Source: Paenibacillus kribbensis (lineage in GTDB: Bacteria; Bacillota; Bacilli; Paenibacillales; Paenibacillaceae). Taken from it: a DNA stretch of 64,000 nucleotides. The notes beneath the pieces are model-generated. The model saw nothing but the letters and a program-made list of their open reading frames with translations, ran no database searches and was not told the DNA's origin. The stretch spans positions 2,257,501 to 2,321,500 of the forward strand of contig NZ_CP020028.1 of NCBI RefSeq assembly GCF_002240415.1. The letters run 5' to 3'. The position numbers and the translations under genes are program-made. The stretch's first letter is position 1, and every line of letters starts with the position of its first letter. Shown here piece after piece: positions 17,071 to 25,870 of this stretch.

Positions 17071-18438
17071 ATGTATTTGCATGGAAGCAGTAAAATTAAC
17101 AGCAATGGACATTTGGAAATTGGCGGATGTGATACAACGCTTTTGAAGGAGCGTTTTGGAACACCGCTATATATTGTAGATGAACAGTTAGTACGCCGGC
17201 GCTGCCGGGAGTTTATAGAAGCTTTTCATGAAACCGGCTTGAAGTTTCAAGTCGCCTATGCAAGCAAAGCATTTTGCGTCATGGCGATGTGTGCTTTGGC
17301 TGCAGAAGAAGGAATGTCGCTCGACGTTGTTTCCAGTGGAGAGCTGTTCACTGCGCTGCAAGCAGGATTTCCGGCAGAGCGAATCCATTTTCATGGCAAC
17401 AACAAAACACCGGAAGAAATTGAAATGGCGCTGGATGCGCACATTGGCTGCTTCGTGGTCGACAGCGAGATGGAGCTGTATTTGCTGCAGGCCCTTGCCT
17501 CCGAGCGGAAACAGCAGGTGAATATTTTATTGCGAGTTACGCCAGGGGTTGAAGCGCATACGCACGAGTATATGGCCACAGGCCAGGAGGATTCGAAATT
17601 CGGTTTTGACATTGCGAACGGTACAGCGCGCCAAGCGGTAGAGCAGGCGATCGGGCTGGATCATCTGCATCTGCTGGGAGTGCATTCCCATATCGGCTCG
17701 CAAATCTTTGAAGTGAACGGCTTCCAAATGGCTGCCGAGCGGGTCGCCGCTTTTTCCAGAGAAATCAAGGAACAGCTTCAGTTTTCTTTCAAGGTGATTA
17801 ATCTGGGCGGGGGATTTGGCATTCGTTACACCGAAGAGGACACACCGCTGAAAATTTCTACCTATGTTCATGCTATTGGCGAAGCGGTTAAAACCCATTT
17901 TTCCGGGCTTTATGACGAACTTCCAGAAATCTGGATTGAGCCGGGGCGCAGCATTGTGGGCGATTCAGGCACAACCTTGTACACCGTAGGAAGCATTAAG
18001 GATATTCCACAGGTACGGAAATATGTCTCGGTAGACGGTGGTATGACGGATAATCCGCGTCCGGCGTTATATCAGGCCAAGTATGAAGCGATGCTGGCGA
18101 ATCGGGCACAGGATGCGAACGAAGAGACCGTATCCATTGCGGGCAAATGCTGTGAGAGCGGCGATATGCTGATTTGGGATGTGGAGCTGCCTCGTCCGAA
18201 TAGCGGGGATTTGCTCGCTGTTGCCTCAACCGGAGCCTACAATTACTCCATGGCAAGTAATTATAACCGGATACGCCGTCCGGCGGTGGTATTCGTGAAC
18301 AACGGTGAAGCCGAACTGGTGGTGCGCCGGGAAACCTACGAGGATATCGTACGCAACGATGTTGTGCCGCAGCGCTTGGTTCGTGACGAAGCTAGTCCAG
18401 CACTTCATTCCAATGCTAAAATTACGGTTTCGTCCTGA
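17071..18438 (+). CDS. lysA: Diaminopimelate decarboxylase
   Basis: PLP enzyme that decarboxylates meso-diaminopimelate to lysine, the last step of the DAP pathway. The 455-residue protein has the PLP lysine in VAYASKAFCVMAM, the glycine-rich phosphate loop in NLGGGFGIRY, EPGRSIVG, and the active-site CESGD near the C-terminus with YNYSMASNYN. ATG 17071 follows GAGAGGCGCC. It follows spoVAF as in B. subtilis, where lysine supply is tied to the sporulation cluster by position. A terminator follows. Confidence 0.95.
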   Translation: MYLHGSSKINSNGHLEIGGCDTTLLKERFGTPLYIVDEQLVRRRCREFIEAFHETGLKFQVAYASKAFCVMAMCALAAEEGMSLDVVSSGELFTALQAGFPAERIHFHGNNKTPEEIEMALDAHIGCFVVDSEMELYLLQALASERKQQVNILLRVTPGVEAHTHEYMATGQEDSKFGFDIANGTARQAVEQAIGLDHLHLLGVHSHIGSQIFEVNGFQMAAERVAAFSREIKEQLQFSFKVINLGGGFGIRYTEEDTPLKISTYVHAIGEAVKTHFSGLYDELPEIWIEPGRSIVGDSGTTLYTVGSIKDIPQVRKYVSVDGGMTDNPRPALYQAKYEAMLANRAQDANEETVSIAGKCCESGDMLIWDVELPRPNSGDLLAVASTGAYNYSMASNYNRIRRPAVVFVNNGEAELVVRRETYEDIVRNDVVPQRLVRDEASPALHSNAKITVSS

Positions 18439-18460
18439 TTTTTGATGTGTGTGAGCAAGC

Positions 18461-18508
18461 AGACCATTGGGCCGGGGATACTATACCGGTACAGTGGTCT
18501 TTTTTTTG
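18461..18508 (+). terminator. Terminator after lysA
   Basis: AGACCA...CCGG and CCGG...TGGTCT pair, then T8. Confidence 0.8.
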
Positions 18509-18598
18509 GACAAGGCTTTGCTAAGCGCAGCAATTCATAGTAAACTGGAACTTGATGTTATTTAGCTTTCAAAACAGGTTGAAAAGGAGATACAAACA

Positions 18599-19033
18599 AT
18601 GAAAAAAGGTAGAATAGATCTTGAAAACGGCGGTATCGTCGAAATTGATTTTTTCCCGGAAGAAGCTCCAAATACGGTTGCTAACTTTGAAAAGCTCGCT
18701 AACAGCGGCTTCTACAACGGTCTAAGTTTCCACCGTGTCATTCCGGGCTTTGTTGCTCAAGGCGGTTGTCCAATCGGTAACGGTACAGGCGGCCCTGGCT
18801 ACACCATTGACTGTGAAACAGCTACGAACACAACAAAGCATGCCAAAGGCGTTCTGTCCATGGCTCATGCGGGCCGCAACACAGGTGGCAGCCAATTCTT
18901 CATCTGCTACGCTCCACAGCCGCATTTGGATGGAGTACATACTGTATTTGGCAAAGTGACCAAAGGTATGGAATTTATCGATGCTGTAAAACAAGGTGAC
19001 AAAATGAAAGAGGTTAAAGTATTTGACGCATAA
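18599..19033 (+). CDS. ppiB: Peptidyl-prolyl cis-trans isomerase (cyclophilin)
   Basis: A 144-residue cytoplasmic cyclophilin. Conserved active-site stretches are [24 protein letters not shown] and [12 protein letters not shown]. The catalytic Arg is in FHRV. It has a strong Shine-Dalgarno AAAAGGAGA. It lies after lysA as in B. subtilis, and is monocistronic between two terminators. Confidence 0.96.
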   Translation: MKKGRIDLENGGIVEIDFFPEEAPNTVANFEKLANSGFYNGLSFHRVIPGFVAQGGCPIGNGTGGPGYTIDCETATNTTKHAKGVLSMAHAGRNTGGSQFFICYAPQPHLDGVHTVFGKVTKGMEFIDAVKQGDKMKEVKVFDA

Positions 19034-19071
19034 AATGCCGTTAAATGCTTGATTTTTTGACCTAGCACGCA

Positions 19072-19105
19072 GGCCGTTCTGTCTTTTGGACAGAACGGCT
19101 TTTTG
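19072..19105 (+). terminator. Terminator after ppiB
   Basis: GCCGTTCTGTC and GACAGAACGGC form a perfect 11-bp stem with a TTTTG loop and T5 tail. Confidence 0.9.
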
Positions 19106-19155
19106 TTGTCTTTTATTTGACGGTTTGCTGTTTTTCCCAATCACGCAGTTGTTTC

Positions 19156-19171
19156 AGTGAGTAAGATCACA
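19156..19171 (+). promoter_or_regulatory. Candidate Fnr/CRP-type box upstream of the ferredoxin oxidoreductase operon
   Basis: AGTGA-GTAAGA-TCACA matches the Fnr consensus TGTGA-N6-TCACA at nine of ten positions. A second half site TGTGA starts at 19188, so ATCACA and TGTGAT also form a 6-bp inverted repeat spaced by 16. A -10-like TAGAAT is at 19205. The site lies 107 bases before the TTG start of the operon. Confidence 0.5.
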
Positions 19172-19277
19172 TTCGAAAAGTAAGCGTTGTGATAGCCTTT
19201 TCATTAGAATGCATTTTCATTTATTTTTATGAGTATTCAAGCTCAATGAAGGTTGCAAAAGAAGGGGGCTTATCACA

Positions 19278-20291
19278 TTGTCTATTTTAACGCGCACAAA
19301 TCGACTCGGATTTTTCGAAATCCGGCTGGAATCCATTGGTGGACTCGGTGCTAATCTGGCTGGCAAAATGCTGGCCGAAACCGGTGTGCTTGGTTTGGGG
19401 CTGAATGCTTCAAATTTCTCGTCCTACGGTTCAGAAAAGAAGGGAACTCCGGTTAAAAGCTTTGTCCGCTTCTGTGATCCGGGAGTTGATATCCGTGATC
19501 ACAGTCCGATCGAACAACCGCATGTGGTAGGCATTTTCCATGAAGCATTATACAAAACGGTAAATGTGATCAGCGGACTTCCAGCCGATGGGATCGTTGT
19601 GGTCAATTCCACGCGTCCGGCAGAAGAAATACGGGCTGATTTGGGACTGGTATCCGGTACGCTGGCGGTGGTGGATGCAATGGGCATCGCATTGGAGGAG
19701 CGAACCAAACTGAATACGTCCATGCTCGGAGCCTTGTTCCGTGTCTGCGATTTTTTGGACCCGGAAGCGATGAGATCGGTTATTCGCAGTACCTTTGAAA
19801 AGAAATATCCACAATTAGTGGAGCCTAACCTGCGTACGTTTAACCGTGGGTTTGAGGAAGTGGAGCTGCACGTATATCCGGTCACCCATGACACGCAGGA
19901 TCGGGTTTTTGAACGTCCGCAGCCTTTGCTCGGCTACGAAACGCAAACATTGGGTGGAGTTATTGCTACGCAGGGGAACAGCATGACAAAAGATCTTAGT
20001 GGCTCACGCCAGGGTTATTTACCTGAATATGAAGCTGACAAATGTACTCATTGTGCCAAATGCGATTCAATTTGCCCGGATTACTGCTTTGTATGGGAAG
20101 AGCAAGCAGACAAACGCGGCAGAATGATGCCATTTTTGCAAGGAATTGATTATCAGTATTGTAAAGGATGTCTAAAATGCGTGGATATTTGCCCATCGGG
20201 AGCATTAAGTTCGCGTCGTGAGCAATGGGGCTGGTCGGAACAGCACCGAGTTGCCCACCAATTTCCGGTGTATGAAGGAGGTCGTGTGTAA
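19278..20291 (+). CDS. 2-oxoacid:ferredoxin oxidoreductase, fused gamma-delta subunit
   Basis: Part of an enzyme that oxidises a 2-oxoacid (pyruvate-like) to the acyl-CoA with reduction of ferredoxin. The 337-residue protein is a fusion: residues 1-190 are a gamma (PorG-type) domain with ESIGGLGANLAGKMLAE, and residues 235-315 are a delta-type ferredoxin domain with two 4Fe-4S motifs, CTHCAKCDSICPDYC and CKGCLKCVDICPSGA. The start is TTG, nine bases behind GAAGGGGG. The stop overlaps the next gene (TAATG), which encodes alpha and beta, so all four functions come from two genes. Substrate specificity (pyruvate, 2-oxoglutarate or branched 2-oxoacid) is not readable. The gene pair lies between ppiB and the rib operon, where B. 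subtilis has no such genes. Confidence 0.87.
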   Translation: MSILTRTNRLGFFEIRLESIGGLGANLAGKMLAETGVLGLGLNASNFSSYGSEKKGTPVKSFVRFCDPGVDIRDHSPIEQPHVVGIFHEALYKTVNVISGLPADGIVVVNSTRPAEEIRADLGLVSGTLAVVDAMGIALEERTKLNTSMLGALFRVCDFLDPEAMRSVIRSTFEKKYPQLVEPNLRTFNRGFEEVELHVYPVTHDTQDRVFERPQPLLGYETQTLGGVIATQGNSMTKDLSGSRQGYLPEYEADKCTHCAKCDSICPDYCFVWEEQADKRGRMMPFLQGIDYQYCKGCLKCVDICPSGALSSRREQWGWSEQHRVAHQFPVYEGGRV

Positions 20292-22579
20292 TGGCTAAAC
20301 TGGAGGAGGAGCTCAAACAAGCAGGCGCCGCACAAGTAACGACGTTCGAATCCGGCAATGAAATGGCCGCTACAGCGGCTGCGCAAATCAATTATCATAT
20401 GATGGGATATTTTCCGATCACTCCGTCGACCGAGGTGGCGCAGTACCTGGATCAGATGAGAACGAGGGGTCAGCATAACATCAAGCTGGTTGCAGCGGAT
20501 GGAGAACATGGATCGGCGGGGATATGCTATGGTGCCGCAGCAGCGGGAGCAAGAGTGGTGAATGCCACCAGCTCGCAGGGCTTCCTGTATATGCTGGAGC
20601 AGCTGCCTGTTCAGTCAGGTACGCGTTTCCCTATGGTGATGAATTTGGTGACACGGGCCGTCAGTGGTCCGTTGGATATTCGCGGGGATCATTCGGATCT
20701 GTACTACGGTCTGAATACGGGCTGGGTCATTTTGACGGCAAGCACACCACAGGCTGTGTATGATATGAATATCATGGCGCTGAAAATTGCGGAGCACAGC
20801 GATGTTCGATTGCCTGTGATGGTCGCTTATGACGGCTTTTATACGTCACATCAGAAGCGCAAGGTGCAATATTTTGCCGATGCGGAGACGGTACGGGATT
20901 TTGTAGGGCCGAATCCCAATCTGAATCATCCGAATATTTTGGATTTTGATCATCCGGTTACGGTAGGCGCTCATATGAATGGCGATGATCTGACGAACAA
21001 TCACTTCCAGCAGTCTGAGGCATTAAGACGGTCTGAAGGAGTATATGAGCAGGTTGCGGCAGAATATGCATCTTTATCCGGTCGGGAATATCCGATTTTG
21101 GATCTATATCATATGGAAGATGCCGAGGTTGCAGTATTCCTGCTGAATTCGGCGGCTGAATCGGCCAAGGATGTGGCGGATCAGTTCCGTGCGCGCGGCA
21201 TTAAGGCCGGGGTCGTTCGTCCGAATATCATTCGTCCGTTCCCGGCTGCCCAGCTGCGTGAGGCACTGCGCCACGTCAAGGCGCTGGTGGTGGGCGAGCG
21301 TGCGGATTCGTACGGCGCCGACGGCGGTAATTTGACGCACGAAATCAAGGCGGCTCTACAGGAGGACCCGCTGAACAAGACGACTGTATTGTGCCGCATC
21401 TTTGGCTTGGGCGGCAAGGATTTTTATGCGGAAGACGCAGAGGCGTTCTTCCAGCTCGCGATCGAGGCGGCAGAAGCCGGCCGTGCGGAGAAGCCGTTTG
21501 ATTATTACGGCATTCATCCGGGTTCACCGGATAAGGTGATGCCGCAGGTCATGCAGCCGCCACGGGGCGATGCGTACCGCACGGGTCTGATTCAGGTCAC
21601 GCCGGACGAGGCGACCGGAAAGCTCAAGGTCAAGGTACCGCCGCTGCGTTCGCTGACGACCAAACCACGTCGGCTTACGCCGGGGCACGGAGCTTGTCCG
21701 GGCTGCGGAGCACTATCTGCGCTTGAGCTGTTTTTCAAAGGGATTGAAGGCGATATTGTCGTATTGTTTCAGACAGGCTGCGTCTATGTGGTGACAACGG
21801 GTTATCCATATACATCACACAAGCAACCGATGATCCATAATCTTTTTCAAAACGGGGCAGCTACACTTTCGGGAGCACTGGAAGCTTACTTGGAAATGAA
21901 GCGTCGTAATGAGATTGAGATGTCGGATGATCCAACCTTTATTATGATCAGCGGCGACGGTGGTATGGATATTGGGATGGGTTCTGCGATTGGTGCGGCT
22001 CTGCGCAATCATAAGCTGATCATGCTGGAATATGATAACGAGGGATACATGAACACAGGCTCGCAGCAATCGTATTCCACTCCTCTCGGTCATATGACCA
22101 GTACGTCGGGTGTAGGGAAGATGCAAAAAGGGAAGCAAGGGCATCACAAGGACACCGTGCAAATCATGGCCGCCTGTAACATTCCGTATGCCTTCACAGC
22201 TGCTGAAAGCCATCCGCAGGATATGCTGCGTAAAGCGGCCAAAGCGCAATGGTATGCGAACAACGTGGGAACGGCCTATGGCAAAATCCTGTGTGCCTGC
22301 CCATTGAACTGGAAGTCGGAAGATCGGCTGGGCACCAGCATTGTGGAGGCTGCTGTTGAGTCTTGCTTCTTCCCATTGTACGAAATTGAGCAGGGCAATA
22401 CGACGATTACGTACAACCCGGAAGACAAGGGGAAACGGATTCCAGCCGCTGAATGGTTGAAATTAATGGGGAAAACGAAGCATCTGCTTAAGGAGGAAGC
22501 GACGTTGGCCACCTTTGAGCAGGAAATTGAACGCCGCTGGACCATTCTGAAAAAGAAACATGAAATTTCGGAGCTATAA
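20291..22579 (+). CDS. 2-oxoacid:ferredoxin oxidoreductase, fused alpha-beta subunit
   Basis: A 762-residue fusion. Residues 1-400 are the alpha domain (MGYFPITPSTEVAQYL, GADGGNLTHEIKAAL). From about residue 455 the beta domain binds thiamine diphosphate: PGHGACPGCGA carries cluster cysteines and SGDGGMDIGMG to EYDNEGYMNTG is the GDG-N motif. A further cysteine, CVYVVTTGYP, replaces the usual surroundings of the third cluster ligand. Reading is coupled to the gamma-delta gene by TAATG with GAAGGAGG upstream. Ferredoxin reduced by this enzyme could feed nitrogenase, hydrogenase or biosynthetic carboxylation; none of these genes is in the window. A terminator follows. Confidence 0.87.
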   Translation: MAKLEEELKQAGAAQVTTFESGNEMAATAAAQINYHMMGYFPITPSTEVAQYLDQMRTRGQHNIKLVAADGEHGSAGICYGAAAAGARVVNATSSQGFLYMLEQLPVQSGTRFPMVMNLVTRAVSGPLDIRGDHSDLYYGLNTGWVILTASTPQAVYDMNIMALKIAEHSDVRLPVMVAYDGFYTSHQKRKVQYFADAETVRDFVGPNPNLNHPNILDFDHPVTVGAHMNGDDLTNNHFQQSEALRRSEGVYEQVAAEYASLSGREYPILDLYHMEDAEVAVFLLNSAAESAKDVADQFRARGIKAGVVRPNIIRPFPAAQLREALRHVKALVVGERADSYGADGGNLTHEIKAALQEDPLNKTTVLCRIFGLGGKDFYAEDAEAFFQLAIEAAEAGRAEKPFDYYGIHPGSPDKVMPQVMQPPRGDAYRTGLIQVTPDEATGKLKVKVPPLRSLTTKPRRLTPGHGACPGCGALSALELFFKGIEGDIVVLFQTGCVYVVTTGYPYTSHKQPMIHNLFQNGAATLSGALEAYLEMKRRNEIEMSDDPTFIMISGDGGMDIGMGSAIGAALRNHKLIMLEYDNEGYMNTGSQQSYSTPLGHMTSTSGVGKMQKGKQGHHKDTVQIMAACNIPYAFTAAESHPQDMLRKAAKAQWYANNVGTAYGKILCACPLNWKSEDRLGTSIVEAAVESCFFPLYEIEQGNTTITYNPEDKGKRIPAAEWLKLMGKTKHLLKEEATLATFEQEIERRWTILKKKHEISEL

Positions 22580-22591
22580 TTCGGTTTTTCC

Positions 22592-22631
22592 AAAAAGATT
22601 CTTTGCGCTTGCTGCGTGAAGAATCTTTTTT
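22592..22631 (+). terminator. Terminator after the ferredoxin oxidoreductase operon
   Basis: AAAAGATTCTT and AAGAATCTTTT form an 11-bp stem ending in T6. Confidence 0.85.
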
Positions 22632-22753
22632 GTCGTTTATGGGATGAAGCATAAAAAAACAGGTAATGATTTCCGATATAGGAGTGGAGGCCTATATGAA
22701 ATTGATTAAATAACAGTCTTCTTCTGAATTTTTAGATGCAATGAGGTGCAGGT

Positions 22754-23221
22754 ATGATTAAACTGAATACAGTTGAAATAATCGAAATTATAAAAAAGCA
22801 AATCCCTAAGGTCATGAACATCAAGCCCGTGGAGCTGAAATTTACAGATGATTTTGGACGGGCATCACTGGCGGGGACGGAGCATAAATTTACGCTGACG
22901 AATCAACATTATTCCGCCAAGGTGATGGATTGCGTGTTGGAAACACAGGTGCGCCCGATATTAATGTGTGAAATTATTTATTTTCTAAAATGTGAATTTA
23001 TTGATGGACACGTTGAAGTACGGCTGGATTATGACGCAAGTTCTGAAGGAAGCCACGGACCCACAGCTTCAGCGGTTATTACCTTTGACCATGCTACACA
23101 GCTCGGCTTGGAAGAACTGGCTGATCTGATTGATCTGGCGCTTCATATGAATGATAAAACCTGGTTTGAAGAACTCTCCAGCCAATATGTTAAAACAAAA
23201 GCAGGAGCGTCTATCCGATAA
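22754..23221 (+). CDS. IDEAL-domain protein of unknown function
   Basis: A 155-residue protein. Residues 1-105 are a mixed alpha/beta region I do not recognise (KPVELKFTDDFGRASL, LMCEIIYFLKCEFIDG). Residues 118-148 read LADLIDLALHMNDKTWFEEL, which fits the IDEAL domain pattern (I-D-x-A-L-x3-D-x2-x-F-x2-L) found at the C-terminus of UPF0302 and several Firmicute proteins. The start is ATG behind GAGGTGCAGGT. It stands alone between the oxidoreductase terminator and the FMN riboswitch. Function unknown; a protein-binding adaptor role is conjecture from the domain. Confidence 0.7.
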   Translation: MIKLNTVEIIEIIKKQIPKVMNIKPVELKFTDDFGRASLAGTEHKFTLTNQHYSAKVMDCVLETQVRPILMCEIIYFLKCEFIDGHVEVRLDYDASSEGSHGPTASAVITFDHATQLGLEELADLIDLALHMNDKTWFEELSSQYVKTKAGASIR

Positions 23222-23291
23222 CTTGCTTTTTTTAGAAGTTGGTGCTAATATACGTAACAAGTTTACTGTTAATTCAATTGAATAAGAGCAA

Positions 23292-23461
23292 GATCCTTCG
23301 GGGCGGGGCGAAATTCCCCACCGGCGGTGATGACGTGCTTGTGGATCGCTTTTTGTGATCACAGCACGGCTTAGTCCGTGACCCGGATGCTGAACGATCA
23401 GCAGAAGGTGGACCTGGTGCAATTCCGGGACCGACAGTATAGTCTGGATGGGAGAAGGATA
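23292..23461 (+). ncRNA. FMN riboswitch (RFN element)
   Basis: All conserved RFN blocks are present in order: CTTCGGGGCGGGG, AAATTCCCCACCGGCGGT, CCGTGACCCGG, AAGGTGGACC, ACCGACAGTATAGTCTGGA and TGGGAGAAGGAT, with P1 closing GATCCTTC against GAAGGAT. It precedes ribE-ribB-ribH and should lower their expression when FMN is abundant. The presumed terminator lies 235 bases further on, which is unusually far. Confidence 0.95.
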
Positions 23462-23695
23462 CGGAGCGCATGTGCATGACGTGACATGTGCCGATTATTA
23501 GCATACGTAAATGTACGTACGGCTTATTTCGTTGTAGGGCGGCATCGGGGAGACTGCTTTTTAGCTTTCTTTTCCGTAGGTCTTCTAGCGAATTAGGTTG
23601 TATCATACTCATGCTTTTTATTGGCATACGTATTATTCGTGAGATTTCAACATGCATATGGATTGCGCTTGTATACTGTAGATTTGACTCTCATC

Positions 23696-23733
23696 ACCCC
23701 CATGACGGATAGATTCCGTACTGGGGTTTTTTT
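23696..23733 (+). terminator. Terminator of the FMN riboswitch leader
   Basis: ACCCC and GGGGT flank an inner CGGATAGATTCCG hairpin and lead into T7, 57 bases before ribE. Likely the regulated expression platform. The 234 bases between the aptamer and this hairpin hold no recognisable gene; a 74-codon frame at 23488-23712 shows no RibD features. Confidence 0.75.
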
Positions 23734-23790
23734 GCGCTTACGACAGATGAATTAGGGATAAACTGAAACGAGATGGAAAGGAGTGAGGGC

Positions 23791-24456
23791 ATGTTTACCG
23801 GGTTGGTCGAGGAAGTGGGGCGCATTCAAACGATTTCCAAAAGCGGAGAAGCGATGGTTCTAGGTATTGAAGGCTCCGTCGTTTTGGACGATTTGAAAAT
23901 AGGAGACAGTGTTTCCGTGAATGGTGTTTGTCTGACGGCCATACAGATCGGTGTTAAGGATTTTAAGGTTGATGTCATGCCGGAAACCTTTCGCAGCAGC
24001 AATCTGAAAGAACTCAAATCCGGTAGCCGGGTCAATCTGGAGCGGGCGATGGCAGCAAGTGGAAGGTTCGGAGGTCATATTGTGCAGGGGCATGTAGACG
24101 GAACAGGCACGATTCGCCGGGTGACTTCAGACCAGAATGCGGTTGTGTTCGAAGTTGCACCTTCTAATCAAGCATTATTCAAATATATTCTTCTCAAAGG
24201 TTCGATCACACTGGATGGCATCAGCCTCACAGTCGCGCAGCGTACGGGAGATACCTTTGCCGTATCCATTATCCCCCATACCTTATCCGAGACAGCCTTA
24301 CAAGCCAAACGTGAGGGAGACACCGTCAATATTGAATGCGACATACTGGGCAAGTATGTGGAACAGCTTTTGAATTACAGAGGCTCAGCGGCGACGGAGG
24401 GAGCAGAAAAAGCTCCTATAAGTCTGGACTATCTGGCGAAGCACGGCTTTGCCTGA
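23791..24456 (+). CDS. ribE: Riboflavin synthase, alpha chain
   Basis: Dismutates two 6,7-dimethyl-8-ribityllumazine molecules to riboflavin. The 221-residue protein shows the two internal repeats: MFTGLVEEVG with GDSVSVNGVCLTA, and GHIVQGHVDGTG with SITLDGISLTV. ATG 23791 follows AAAGGAGTGAGGG. It is the first gene behind the FMN riboswitch; ribD, first in B. subtilis, is not present. Confidence 0.95.
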   Translation: MFTGLVEEVGRIQTISKSGEAMVLGIEGSVVLDDLKIGDSVSVNGVCLTAIQIGVKDFKVDVMPETFRSSNLKELKSGSRVNLERAMAASGRFGGHIVQGHVDGTGTIRRVTSDQNAVVFEVAPSNQALFKYILLKGSITLDGISLTVAQRTGDTFAVSIIPHTLSETALQAKREGDTVNIECDILGKYVEQLLNYRGSAATEGAEKAPISLDYLAKHGFA

Positions 24457-24517
24457 TCTGGAATGGTAAATCTGCCAGAGGAGTACTTATGCCACAAAAA
24501 CTAAGGAGGACAGCACT

Positions 24518-25201
24518 ATGGATCGAGGGAGTCAAACAAGTGCAGCGGCTGACGTAATGGAGCATGACGAGGGGGAACTGGACGAAGAGATTCGTCTGGA
24601 TTCCATCGAAGAAGCGCTGGAGGATTTGAAGAACGGTAAAGTCGTTATCGTCGTGGATGATGAACAGCGCGAAAATGAAGGTGATTTTGTTGCGTTGGCT
24701 GAAAAGGCAACTCCGGAGGTCATTAATTTCATGATCACTGAAGGTCGTGGATTGGTTTGTGTGCCGATAACACAACAAAGAGCCGAGGCATTGGAGCTGC
24801 AGCCAATGGTGGAGCAGAATACAGATTTCCACGGCACAGCCTTTACCGTGTCGGTTGATCATATGGAGACAATAACAGGTATTTCGGCAGCCGAGCGTTC
24901 CTTGACTGTACGCGCCTTGGCTGACGATACAGTCGTAGGAGGCGATTTTCGCAAGCCTGGCCACATGTTTCCGCTGATTGCCCGCGATGGCGGTGTTTTG
25001 CAGCGTGCAGGTCATACGGAAGCGGCAGTCGATCTGGCCCGACTCAGCGGCTTCAAGCCCGCCGGAGTCATTTGCGAAATTATAAAGGAAGACGGCACCA
25101 TGGCCCGACTGCCTGATTTGGCCGTGTTCGCCAAGCATCATCAGCTGAAGCTGATCAGTATTCAGGATTTAATTGACTATCGTCGTCGTTTGTCATTGTA
25201 A
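24518..25201 (+). CDS. ribB: 3,4-dihydroxy-2-butanone 4-phosphate synthase, RibB domain only
   Basis: Makes the four-carbon donor for lumazine from ribulose 5-phosphate. The 227-residue protein carries the RibB motifs [12 protein letters not shown] (metal-binding Glu), [13 protein letters not shown] and [22 protein letters not shown]. It starts at ATG behind AAGGAGGA. In B. subtilis and most Firmicutes this gene is ribBA, with a C-terminal GTP cyclohydrolase II. Here the frame stops at [13 protein letters not shown], just where the linker to RibA would begin, and ribH follows 31 bases later. The cyclohydrolase activity must therefore be encoded elsewhere. The N-terminal 25 residues are an acidic extension. 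Confidence 0.93.
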   Translation: MDRGSQTSAAADVMEHDEGELDEEIRLDSIEEALEDLKNGKVVIVVDDEQRENEGDFVALAEKATPEVINFMITEGRGLVCVPITQQRAEALELQPMVEQNTDFHGTAFTVSVDHMETITGISAAERSLTVRALADDTVVGGDFRKPGHMFPLIARDGGVLQRAGHTEAAVDLARLSGFKPAGVICEIIKEDGTMARLPDLAVFAKHHQLKLISIQDLIDYRRRLSL

Positions 25202-25232
25202 AAATCATTTAAAAAAAGAGAGGTTGATAAGC

Positions 25233-25697
25233 ATGGCACGTTTTCTGGAAGGTAATCTTGTATCGGATGGTTTAAAATATGGTATTGTGGTAGGAAGATT
25301 CAATGAGTTTATTACAAGCAAGCTGTTAAGCGGTGCAATTGACGCACTTCAACGACACGGTGTACAGGAAGATGAAATTGATGTGGCCTGGGTTCCTGGT
25401 GCTTTTGAAATTTCACTGATTGCGCAAAAAATGGCTGCAAGCGGCAAATATGATGCTGTTATTACGCTGGGGACGGTGATCCGTGGTTCTACTTCGCATT
25501 ATGACATTGTCTGCAACGAAGTGGCAAAGGGAGTGGCGGCAATCAATCTGAAAACGGGCGTACCCGTTATTTTTGGTGTCGTGACTACAGAAAATATTGA
25601 GCAGGCTATTGAGCGTGCAGGCACGAAGGCTGGTAATAAGGGTTGGGATTCTGCGCTGGCGGCGATTGAAATGGCGAACCTGGGCAAGCAATTTTAA
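25233..25697 (+). CDS. ribH: 6,7-dimethyl-8-ribityllumazine synthase
   Basis: Condenses the ribityl pyrimidine with the RibB product. The 154 residues equal the B. subtilis subunit, which builds a 60-mer shell. Conserved: [39 protein letters not shown] with the catalytic histidine, and [19 protein letters not shown] 25233 follows AGAGAGGTTG. It is the last gene of the rib operon here; ribT is absent. Confidence 0.96.
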   Translation: MARFLEGNLVSDGLKYGIVVGRFNEFITSKLLSGAIDALQRHGVQEDEIDVAWVPGAFEISLIAQKMAASGKYDAVITLGTVIRGSTSHYDIVCNEVAKGVAAINLKTGVPVIFGVVTTENIEQAIERAGTKAGNKGWDSALAAIEMANLGKQF

Positions 25698-25870
25698 TGA
25701 TATAAGCAACTAGATAAGGAAAGCGTAATTGCAAAGCGAACAAGGGATTGGATTGTTAAGCAAGGCAATGACGTATATACTACAGAAAGAGGGATTGATA
25801 ACGTCGAGCATACGTGCTATGGGGAAAGGTATTGTTGAATGATGATTGGAGTAAGGCAGGGGGAAGCACA

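Noticed and set aside
23488..23712. 74-codon frame in the rib leader as a possible ribD remnant
   Set aside because: It has no RibD deaminase or reductase motif and overlaps the leader terminator.
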